Below are positions 54,475 through 64,000 of a stretch of 64,000 bases of DNA, piece after piece. A program made the translations under genes and the position numbers. Under the pieces are notes generated by a model. The model saw nothing but the letters and a program-made list of their open reading frames with translations, did no database searches and was not told the origin of the DNA. Each line of letters starts with the position of its first letter. Within the stretch, counting starts at the first letter, position 1. Source of the DNA: Massariosphaeria phaeospora (lineage: Eukaryota; Ascomycota; Dothideomycetes; Pleosporales); contig JAADJZ010000025.1 of assembly GCA_011032825.1 (NCBI GenBank), positions 372,001 to 436,000 on the forward strand, in the 5' to 3' direction.

Positions 54475-57400
54475 GGTAGCGTGTCTCACAGCACGCAGCT
54501 GTCGTCAGGCTAGAATTAGAGAGCAAGCAAACAAAGAAGAAGGGAAGGGGAAAGAAGGGGGATTAAAGGGTGTATACAGCAGACAGCCAACAACGACAAA
54601 GAGGCAATGGCGTATTTCCACCAGCAGTCATCCGGGGACCACAGACAGATAAAGGGTAGGCTCCCAGGCCCCAGGCTCGGTTGCAGCATAGGGTTGCCCC
54701 GTTGCCCCCGGGCGCTCGACCGCTAGGGCCGCCCCCCTCTCGGTGTGGATTCTGGCAAGCAGCCGTTGCTTGGCCGGGGCGCGAAGGAGGAAGAGGCGAG
54801 CGGATGGCCAGCTGCCGGCCTTCCAGCGCGCCGTCGAGGCTGGAACGGGCAGGGATGCGAACCCGACGGCCAATAATGGGACGCGTTGGCTGGCGGCGTC
54901 TCGGCCAGCTTCAGCTTCTTCTGCATGCAGCCGGCAGCAGTGGCCATCTGCCCATGTGTGTGCATGTCCATGTCCATGGCGACCTGGGAGGGGACGAGTG
55001 GAGGGGACGAGTGCAGAGTGCTCAGTGCCCGAGACACCGCAGCGGCCGCGGTTGTCCCGGTTCCCGGCCTGCCTTGGTCTGCACCGCTGGGTCGATTCGT
55101 CCGCCGCGTGCACCCCACCCCATCTATACTCTACTCTACGTCCCGTACGGAGTACTCCGTAGGCCTCGTCGACGTACCGAGTAGACGTGGCCTTGTGCCA
55201 GCCGGCCGTTGCTAGCAGAGCTCGTCGCCGTCGCCATCGGTGGACTCCCTGGCACCTGTTCGCAGCTTCCGTGCCGTGTGCACCTGCCCCGGCGTCAGGC
55301 TTGGCGGCCGGTCGTCGTATCTCCCCGCTGCATGTGGAAGTCGATACGGGGTCGTCGCAGGGTCGCACCTCCTCCTCTGCGCGCATCTATTTCTTACATC
55401 CAGCGACAGCGACACCTGGGCAACGACAGCGACATGCTGCTGCTGCTGCTGCTGCACCTACGAGCCCAGCCTGATGACATGCCCTCGGTGTGGCGGCGAC
55501 GACCCCGCAACGCCGTCGTCCATCATCTTGCCATCGTGATCGCATGTCATGCCGCCGGCTCCTTCGTTTTGTTCTCTGGAGTCTGACCGCACGCCTCCCG
55601 GCCTCGTCAAACGGCCGTTGCCTGCAGCCTGTGCGACCAAACAGAAAACAAACGGACGAAAGCCGCCGCGGGACATGGACATGGACAAGGGCGCGGGCCT
55701 TGACTCTCGAGCCTCGGGTCGTCTGGGTTGCTGCAGCCGAGATGATGCTTCTACCTCGCCAAGCTGTCGTCTACGAGGCGGATCTGCGAGGCTTCCGAAC
55801 CGGGAGCGCACGCCCAGTGCGCCCGTGGCTGGCAGCTGGCTTCAGCCCTACGGCAGCTGCTCGGCGCCATATACACACATGCTTCCGGCTGCCCTTTGGC
55901 TGCTGCCTGATGGGATTCTTGCTGGCTCTCGGCCTTCTGATTTGTGGCCAATGCATCCAGGAACCCCACGGACACTTTCCGGACCTATCTGCGCATCACG
56001 TTGTCGCCATAGACAAGCATCCCCTCCGCCGCTGTCTCCGTCGTTTTTGGACCCTCGAGCTTCGTCTCGTCGTCCATGGAACGGATCGGCACACGTACGT
56101 CGTATGGAGAGGTCGGTATCCCGGAGACAGGAAACCTTGGTGTGCAGATTGCACATGTGCGGCGAGAACGACCAAGAGCCCGGGTTTGCAGAACCCCCCG
56201 AGGTCAGGTCCCGAGGTTGCACTTCACTCCAGCCGTCCCACCTTGTAGAACACGACCATCTACTTCGTACAGACAGGATATTCTGGGACCATCCCACAGA
56301 CACACCCCTGCTCGTGTACTCCGTACTGACCGCGCTTCCCCTCCAGTTACACATTCCTTGCCGTGCGAGTACATCGTCGCTAGATTCTTACACTGTGCCT
56401 TCCGGGAGGAACCGCGCGGGTGCGGCATCGCCATATTCCAACAAGACGGGCCCCGGAACGACTGGCCAATGCTCCACGACCTTGCTCGGCAGCCGTGAAC
56501 GTATACACGCCGAAGCTGCTCCTCTGTATACCTCTCCCAGGCCATCCGGATGTGAAAATCCGTAATCTTGGCAGGGGAGTAAGACAACGCCGCTTACCTA
56601 CCACGTCACCTCAAAAGTCTCCGGGGCCGCGTATACATGATCACTTGGCGCCGTCTTCCAAGTGTCAGCCGGAAAGACTGTCACCCCCTGATTATTTGAT
56701 AGCGATTGACAGATATCTAGGCGTCCCGTTTGTCTCCACGTCCCGCGGCCCTGATAGAATTCGCTGCCGATACCAGCCCGCCTCAAGCTCACCCTCTCAC
56801 ATTTAGATAGCTCTATTCGAACGCATTACTGTCACACGCCTCTTCCACCACCCTAGAATAGCTTATACAGTGTCAAGCATCGACAAACAAGGACAGACAG
56901 TCTGCATCGACAACAGGCCCCAAACCACCGCCGTGGTCCAAGACTCTGCTACTGCTGCTTTCCACTTCCGACGGAACTCGAGGCAAGCATCCCGGCACTC
57001 ACCCACTGTGACGAAGCGTAGCGTAATATGGCGCTGTAGAAGGTAGTAGCAAGAGACGAATGAACATCACAAACACCATACAGACAGAGAACAAGCTCGA
57101 GAAAAAAAATTCTAGTCAATCCCTGCAATACAGAAAATATTCAAGATTGTCCATCCATGTGTCTCCCCCATTGCATCACCAGACGCCTCGCTATATGCCA
57201 GTAGCACCAGCAAAAGAAACGGAATTGCTTTGGCCCCACCAACACAGACAGGTACTTACTTAGTCGTATGAAAGATAATTGATACGTGGGCATCACAACA
57301 GCCGTGTGTAGTGAATGCAGGGCTCTTGGAGCGCTGATACTGCAAGTAGGGAGCGCCGAGATGGGCGGCTTCGTGGAGCGTCTCAGCTCCCGCCCCCGTT

Positions 57401-57631
57401 GGAATGCGTGTAGCCTCCCTCACTACGTAAAATGCAACATCACCATCTTCTCACGCTCCACGCTCCACGCTCCACAGGCCCCCGCGGGAAGCCTGTGGTG
57501 CACAAAGGCACGGCGATTTTGGCTTCAATCCCCACATAGACCGCCATCCACCAGCCCCCCTCCCGGCCAACTCAAAACATATCATACACGCAGCGCCTCA
57601 ACGACCGTCTCAGCGGGCAACAAGTCGATCG
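54475..57631. other. Long upstream region of the ABC transporter
   Basis: About 3.1 kb, GC-rich, without a supported gene. Long overlapping frames (for example 55549-56565, 338 codons) occur in several phases on both strands. They have Arg/Pro/Ser-rich shadow composition and no motif. The region probably holds the PDR promoter and the 3' region of the F-box/WD40 gene. Confidence 0.55.
55146..55161. promoter_or_regulatory. 16-base palindrome containing CGG-N6-CCG
   Basis: TACGGAGTACTCCGTA is a perfect palindrome, 672 bases or more upstream of the ABC transporter ATG. CGG-N6-CCG is a classic spacing for dimeric Zn2Cys6 regulators, which often control PDR pumps. Related half-forms occur near 8122, 16364 and 56317, so it could also be a common genomic palindrome. 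Confidence 0.35.
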
Positions 57632-60478
57632 CTAAAACGACTCGCCAAAGAACTGGCTGGCCTGGATGATGTCCTTGTCGTTGTTGGCAAAGTCCCAGCC
57701 GACAATAGTGGGGTCCTGGCTGCAGCAGATGATGCGGCGAGCGTCGAACTGCAGTTTGAAGACGCGCGAGTTGGAGCCTTGGGAGTTGAGCGGGCTGGCA
57801 AACGGGTGGTGGTGGTGATGGGGTCCGTGGTGATGATGGTGGTTTGCAGCGTTGGGGGCGGCGGCAGCGGTACCGCCTGCTTGTTGCTGTGGGGCTGGGG
57901 GTGCTGGGCCTGGGGTTGCTGCCGGGCCTGGGGTTGCTGCCGGGCCTGGGTTGGCATTTGCTGGCATCACAGTGGCAACGTTTGCGTTGTGGGTAGTCGT
58001 GGTTGTTGCAACTGTCGTCGTGCTGGTCGTGTTACCCTGTTGCAAGGTTTGAGTGGTTGCTTGTAGTGCTTGGGCTTGCTGGGCAAGGGTATGGGCTGCC
58101 CGGGCTGAGGCTTGCGCCTGCTGTGTTAGCGTCTGGAAACTATGCGCTGGCTGTTGTTGCTGTGGGTGATGTTGCTGTGACTGTGCTTGATGCTGGTTCT
58201 GCTGCTGGTTCTGGTTGGCATTGTTGTGATTGGCATGTGCATGAGCCGGAACGACAGGACGGCGAGGGCGACCTCCAGCTGCTCTCACAGCCTCGTTCTG
58301 GTGAAGAACTTTGGACTTCTCCCAGGCGCCGTCCGTGCCTTTTTTCCAAATAATAACCGTTTCATCATACGAACCGGAAACGATACGTGCCCATCGACTG
58401 CCACCGCCGCCCGGAGGAAGCTTTGCCCCATATGCGAAGATCGCCTTCGGATCTTGGGATCCAGCGTTCCGCTGGCGACGTTGCGCCCTGGTCATTTCTC
58501 CCGAGAGGAGACCTTTTCGCTGTGCTTCAAAGAAGCGATCGTCCACAGCGCGAGCCTCAGCCTCCAGTTCTTCTTCGTTGCCGGGGAGGTCTCCAAATTG
58601 GGCTTGAACCGTCCGGACTAGATTCGAATGCCCCTGGAGACAAGCGACTTCAGCCCCGGTAGCTCGGTCGAATATTCGCACGGTCTCGTCGGAACTGCCA
58701 CTGACTATCCTTCGTCCGTCAAATTGGACACAGGCGATGCCCTTGGTGTGGCCTGAGAAGGTCATTAGGCATGCACCTGTGCGGACATTCCATGCCTTGA
58801 CGCTCCGGTCCCCAGATGCAGACACTATCTGTCCATCGAGAATCTGGATGGCATTGACAGCGGCACCGTGCCCTTCGAGGGTCATTATCAAACTGTATGG
58901 CTCGAGCATTTTGAAATGAAGATGCTGGTTCTCCATCTGGTGCTCCATATTAATAATATACGCGGGGAATTGCGCTGGCGACTTGGTGGTAGACGATGGG
59001 TAAGTTTCATCGGTTGGCCATATCTGCCGACGGTTCCAGACTTTGATGGTCTTGTCTTTGGAGCATGTAACAAGGTACCGATCATCGAACCTCAAGTTCA
59101 AAACTGACTCTGAATGGGCCTTGTCCAGCTTTTTTATCAAACGTCCGGTCGAGAACTGCCACATGATTACGTGACAGTCACTTCCACCAGACACGACCAA
59201 GTCCTGCTCTGGTCGCTCATCAAACTGTAAACACAGAACAGAAGCATTGTGCCCCACCAAAGGGGGCAGGATCAAACGCTGAGTGTCTAAGTTCCAAAGC
59301 CTGACAGACTTGTCACGGCTGCCGCTGACCAGATATTTGCCGGAGTATTGGATGGTATACACACACTCTGTATGCGCTTCTGTTGGAAAATTGGGATGCG
59401 GAAGTTGAAAATTGGCAAAGCGTCCAGCGTCCCAGTTATCCTCCAGTCGCTTTTTCTGCTTGTAAAGATACTGCCAATTGATCCGGGGCTCCAGGGTAGA
59501 TGTGAGGAGGAGCGATGGGCGAATGGGCGGATCGGGGATATTGGAGCTGGAAGATGTTGGAGATACGGATGTGTTGTCGATTCGCGCTGCATGATTTTGG
59601 AGCAACCGTGCAACCTCTTGAGTTGGTGTCGTAGCTGACGCATGGTGATATGAGACACCCTCCATTGCATCCTCAACTTTGATTGGCGGGCTGTCGTCTG
59701 CCTCGACAAGACTGTGCTGCTCGCCCCAGGATGGCAGCGTCTCTTTGGAACCGCTCAACGATAGCGGCTCTAGCTTGTCATGGATGCCGTGGTCGGTCAA
59801 AGTGCCATCGCCGAACAAGGGTCTCTCCCGAACGCGCTTCTTTGTCGAAGGATTCTCGTGCTCCATATCCTCGGATGTCCGTGGGCGCGTCTTCCGTTCC
59901 TTTGCTTTTGAGTCGGCCAGCCTAAGTTTCTCTGCGTCTTCATACGCCCGAACCTGGCCGAAGTTGGAGTTCCAGCCTTCCATCCGAAACAACAGCTTCC
60001 ACAGCGGGCTATCGGTCACTCGGCTGCGCCATGTGCGCGACAGCATCGAGGAGCGCAACAGCGTCTCTGGCGTGAGGTAGGAGAAGACCTGGAACGTGAT
60101 CTCGGGCGGGAGGTGGATGACGGGATCGAGGTGGAGGAGCGGATTTAGCTTTTCGACGATGCCGGCTATCGACGAGGTTCGCAGTGATCTGAGAATTGCA
60201 TAGGCGAACTCTGTCTGGTGTCAGTTGCATCATTCCAACAGACGGGTTGTGAGCATACCGCTTCTGTCCGCCTCGCTCATGCCCATGACCCACTCGGGGA
60301 GGGGATATTGGGCGTCTTGCTCTGCCCCCGCGGGGTCGCCCAGCCGCATGTCGGTCCGTATCACCAGGTCGCTTCCGCTCTGGCTCCGGGTGTCCTCCGA
60401 GTAGCCCTCGTCAAACCGGTTCGCGCTCATGGAGGAGGCTGGGCGGAATGCTTGCGCGTAGGGTGGTGCGGCTGCCAT
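57632..60478 (-). CDS. F-box/WD40 SCF adaptor, beta-TrCP/FWD-1-like
   Basis: Two exons, 60478-60259 and 60210-57632, give 932 residues. A 48-base intron joins SEADRS to EFAYAILRSL. An F-box lies at about 105-150 (HLPPEITFQVFSYLTPETLL, then RTWRSRVTDSPLWK). After a long linker comes INWQYLYKQKKRLEDNW. Then about seven WD40 blades follow (about 300-620), for example TIQYSGKYLVSGSRDKSVRL and QIVSASGDRSVKAWNVRTG. A Gln/His/Ala/Thr-rich insert with PGPAATPGPAATPGP repeats and poly-His follows. A last blade (FKLQFDARRIICCSQDPTIV) closes the propeller at the end. SCF adaptors of this type bind phosphodegrons. In Neurospora the related FWD-1 directs turnover of the FRQ clock protein. Orthology is likely but inferred. 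Confidence 0.9.
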
Positions 60479-62209
60479 GGTGAGTCGAAGTTGCGCGGGC
60501 GCGGGGATGAAGTCGCAAAAGGCGGGCGGGGAAAGGCGCGTGTTAAGGCGCGCGTGCAGGTGGTGAGTGGTGCGGACGACCAGACATGCGCTTGGGGGGC
60601 GGTTGTTGCCTAGCACCCTGGACAATATGTAATGAGGCGGAAGAACGGCGAGACCCGTCACTACTCAGTGCGTGCAGAGGCGCGCTGGGAGAAGCCTGGA
60701 CAGCAGATGAAAGCGCAAGGCGACTATGGTGACGTTAGCAGAGTTGGCAAGCAGCACTCTCCAGCGAGAGTTGGCGAGGTGGTGGTGTTGCGTGTGGACA
60801 TAGCAGGCTTCGCAGCGTGGGAATGCCGGGTGCAGGTGCCCATTCACGCCAAGCCTGTCGCTAGCCGCATCCCTACTTGTATTGCCGATAGGGACAGGCT
60901 TTAGGTGATGCTCTGGATAGCCTAAGGATTTCTAGCAAGTCTATACTATGTATCTAGTATGTTAGATAACGTCTAAGTAGGGCTTGCAGAAGCAAGAGGT
61001 GCGCATCGGAAACATGCCAGGGCGGTGGCATGGACGCATCTGCAGGCCTTCTCCCAACGACATGGCCAGCCCGCGCGAGTTCATTAGCAAAGACAACGCC
61101 CACCAGGTTCCTATTCTAAATTCCAGTTCGAGGCACGATACTTGGCCATGCGGAAGACAACAACGCCGACCTGGACATGTCAAACGGCGTTCCAGGGTCG
61201 GTCGGGCAGTGGCGACAGCGGAGCGGGCAAGCAAATCCTTTGTCTGATGTAGATTGCCCGGGTCTGTACTGGGGCATCGTTGGGCTCTACGACGCGCACT
61301 ACTCCACAGCGCAGGCGGGGACCAGTTCCTTTTCTGGTTCCCGGCCACAACCACAGTGGCCTCGTGTCTCAGGTGTTCTTGTTTGCTTGTGTGGAGTGTT
61401 GGAGTGCTGGGAGCTGGGGCAGTGGGGAGCGACATGCGACGGTCTCGTAGATGCAGGCGACTGGGGAGCTACGGTTTGACTACTCGACCAGCACAGGCCC
61501 GAGACTGGTCGCATGCCGCCGACGCATGGTCAGAGGGACAGTGACAGCGAAGCCCACGCCCGCTGTGTCGAGACTGCACTGCGATGCGGAGAGTCAGTGC
61601 GGACGGTCCCCAGGCCGCCAGCTGCCGTCTGCCGTGGCGCTGCCTCGAGCGCGCGCCCCAGGTTCCTGACTGAGGGGCGACGATGTACATATGGATGTAG
61701 GTAGCGCACAAGACACACCTGTCCATCGAGCATAGGCAACGGCACGCGGCTCTCGCAGTGCAGGCGGTCGAGCCCTTGATGCGGCTAAAAGAGCTGCCCA
61801 GCTGTGCACGCCTGCAGTCGGCCGCCCTCGCCGGCAGCACGTGACGCGACCTTGCAACTTGGAAGCCCGATGTGAAACGAGAGCCCGCCCCTATGTATCG
61901 CGCACCCGCCGCGCCCACCACGCTGCAGCCGCCTCCTCACACCTCCCACATCCCACATCCCACATCCCACTCTGCACACTCCGCCGCCGCCCTCGAGTCC
62001 ACTGTCCTGCGCTGCACTGCACTGCACCCTGCCCGCTGCCTCCTCTGCGCATCCTGCCCGCCGTCGCTCGCCACGTCCACACCGCACCCGCCCGCTGCGC
62101 TGTCGAGCGCCAACTCCCGCCGGACCCTGCCACCCTGCTCGCACCGCCCAAGCGCTCTGGCGCCACCCTTGCCCTCCCGACTCGCGACACCCGGCCATGA
62201 ACTACTAGC
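60479..62209. other. Divergent upstream region with dispersed repeat copy
   Basis: About 1.7 kb between divergent F-box/WD40 and cdc24 genes. No gene is supported. A dispersed repeat copy lies at 60925-61027. The last 350 bases are C-rich with CCCACAT repeats and are probably the cdc24 promoter and leader. Confidence 0.5.
60925..61027. repeat. Dispersed repeat copy
   Basis: Contains TGTATCTAGTATGTTAG, AAGTAGGGCTTGC, GTGCGCATCGGAAACATGCC and AGGGCGG. It aligns by eye with 49250-49345, and its 3' part matches a fragment near 27787. It is probably a piece of an ancient transposon. Confidence 0.55.
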
Positions 62210-64000
62210 ATGGAGGTCGTCTTCCACTCTGGACTTGTCCGCGCCCACACCCACCAGCCCGAGCCCGCCCCGTCGGCCTCCTCCCGCAAGAACACCACCG
62301 GCGGCACCCCGACCCTCATGTCCCACCAGAGCTACCAGAGCCAGTACTCGACCTTCTCCCACAGCAGCGCCCGCGACACCCAGTCCACCCAGGGCACCAC
62401 CGCCTCGACCCTCTTTGGCCAGCAGCCGCCCGCCTTCCCTCCCGCCACGCCCGTCAACGGCGGGCCCGTCGAAGCCTCCAACAATGTCCTCAACAAGCGC
62501 GCCGACAAGGACACGTCGCTCTTCCAGCGCTGTCTCAGTCTGCAGATGCGTCTGCGCCTGATTTCGGGCTTTGAGCGTTGGCTGGCCGAGGAGGAGGACA
62601 AAGCCGACGATGACGCCGACCCCGTCACGCTGCTCTGGAGGACCTTTCGGCGGGGCTACCCGCTCATGGATCTCTACAACACCCTAGGACCCCAGACGCG
62701 GCTGGTTGTGGACGAGTCCAATAAGAAACCAGGGTCTGAAAAGCGATTCGAGAAAATGGCAGCGTACAAGTTCATCCAGGGCTGCGTCAATGAGCTCAAG
62801 TACAACCCCGAGGAATGTTTCATTCTCAGCGATCTGTATGGCGACGATACCACCGGATTCGTCAAGGTACGTGTCACCATAGCATATTGCCGCGCAACAT
62901 ACTAACCATCACTCAGGTCACCAACGTGGTAAACCGCGTGCTGGACACTCTGATGCATCTGGGTATCATCAAGACCGAGATCGAGGTCTCCGACACAGCT
63001 TCTATTACTTCTACCGTGAAGAGGACACAGCGAGAGCACATCATCGATGAGTTAGTGCAGACGGAGCGAACTTATGTGCAGCATCTTGAGCTCCTGCAGT
63101 CCTTCAAGAAACTCGTCGAGGAAAAGGGTGTCATTACTGGGGACAGCGTCCACGACATCTTCCTAAATCTGAACGCTCTTCTCGACTTCCAGCGGCGATT
63201 CCTCATTCGCGTGGAACAGACAAACGCCCTGCCTTCGACTGAACAGAATTGGGGGCACCTCTTCGTATTATACAAAGATGCGTTCAAGGTCTACGAGCCG
63301 TACATTGCGAATCAGAAAAAGTGCGAAGAAGTCGCAATGAGGGAATACGAGAAATTGAGAGAAACTGGTGGATCCTCGGAGATGCAGCAGATGGTGGAAT
63401 CACCTACGCACTTGACTTCGTTTTTGCTGAAGCCGTTCCAACGGTTGGCCAAATACCCGTTACTGCTGAAGGTAGGCAATGGCTAGACGGGCGACCCAGC
63501 TACAATGTTAATATTAGTAGGAACTGCGTGATAAGGGCGATCTCGACGAGGGACGGAAAAGCGACATATCTAGTGGCATGGAAGCTGCTTCTGCCGTACT
63601 CCACAGGACCAATGCAGCTATTGCGCGAGAAGAGCGCGTTGAGGCTGTCGAAGAGCTCAAGACCTTGGTAGAAGATTGGAAGGGCCATCGAATCGAAGGA
63701 TTCGGCGATCTGCTTCTGTACGGAAATTTTACTGTTCTAAAAGGCGAAAGCATGAATGCGAAGAACGAGGAGCGAGATGTAGGTCTTACATTTTCTTCCA
63801 AGCAGGTACTTGATCATACCAAGCTCCTGCATTGCAATATTGAACTCCTCAACAGACCATCGCTAATTATAGTTCTAGTATAAAATCTATCTATTCGAGA
63901 TGATACTCCTGTGTTGCAAGGAGATGAATCCGAACAAGAAGAAGAACACGATGATGAACAAGCCGGTGACCAAAAATGGGAAGCCTAAGCTGCAGCTGAA
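62210..64000 (+). CDS. cdc24: Cdc24 Rho guanine nucleotide exchange factor (5' part, truncated by window end)
   Basis: Exons 62210-62866, 62917-63471, 63521-63778 and 63879 onward, all phase 0, run off the window. The N-terminal Cdc24/CH-like region spans about 90-215 (SLFQRCLSLQMRLRLISGFE, LLWRTFRRGYPLMDLYNTLG). The DH (RhoGEF) domain starts near 258 with EHIIDELVQTERTYVQHLEL. It includes LTSFLLKPFQRLAKYPLLLK, the conserved helix that faces the GTPase. The start of the PH domain follows (GDLLLYGNFTV, then YKIYLFEMILLCCKE). The PB1 domain expected at the C-terminus is beyond the window. Cdc24 activates Cdc42 and sets polarity at hyphal tips. The ATG at 62210 gives MEVVFHSGLV. A later ATG at 62320 (MSHQSYQ) is an alternative. 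Confidence 0.92.

Noticed and set aside
55549..56565. 338-codon open frame upstream of the ABC transporter
   Set aside because: GC-rich region where several frames on both strands stay open; composition is Arg/Pro/Ser-rich with no motif, span or signal; no splice logic.
1..64000. CRISPR arrays, operons, prophage or bacterial features
   Set aside because: Spliced genes and fungal families throughout; no regularly spaced repeat-spacer array seen.

Overview
The window is nuclear DNA of a filamentous ascomycete. Nearly every gene has short GT-AG introns of about 45-100 bases, often with CTAAC-like branch sites. Genes sit on both strands without operons. The contents are typical of Pezizomycotina, probably a Dothideomycete (that class is an inference from style only): a PDR-type ABC pump, an AA9 polysaccharide monooxygenase, a SAT4/PTH11-like membrane protein, a beta-TrCP-like F-box/WD40 protein and Cdc24. 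One AT-rich block carries the C-to-T/G-to-A stop pattern expected of repeat-induced point mutation (RIP).

Layout. 0.5-14 kb holds intact genes: a six-exon ferric reductase, an F-box-like protein, a PLC-like phosphodiesterase, a small secreted protein, a polytopic membrane protein and an Avt3/4-like vacuolar amino acid transporter. 14.4-19 kb is a decay zone: a membrane-protein gene with a frameshift, a methyltransferase relic that has lost its SAM-binding core, and a membrane-protein gene with an internal frame problem and an in-frame TAG before a still coding-like tail. 19.3-24.9 kb is a cluster of five small RING-H2-like genes. 24.9-27.0 kb is the AT-rich block with a long inverted repeat and a RIP-ruined Fot1/pogo transposase; a GC-rich two-copy 216-base tandem repeat follows.

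28-35 kb holds a short-chain dehydrogenase, a secreted beta-propeller protein, a seven-exon AA9 enzyme and a sulfotransferase-family pseudogene whose frameshifts sit partly on 4-base duplications. 35-38 kb appears empty. 38-47 kb holds a SAT4-like receptor-type protein, a monocarboxylate-type MFS transporter, a small protein with faint stefin resemblance, a four-exon membrane protein and a patatin-like phospholipase. 49.7-64 kb holds conserved genes: the PDR transporter with a 3-kb upstream region, the F-box/WD40 gene and the 5' part of cdc24, which runs off the window.

Most genes act separately. The coherent unit is the RING cluster. Its members share the arrangement C-x2-C, variable linker, C-x-H-V/T-F-G-x2-C, C-P-x-C, and all five have Gly where a RING normally has its fifth zinc ligand. 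Three also share an N-terminal T-[RK]-x2-F-x3-G-L-x-P motif, and three share TATA-like boxes ending in ATAGC. This looks like a local, lineage-specific expansion lying between decaying genes and a dead transposon.
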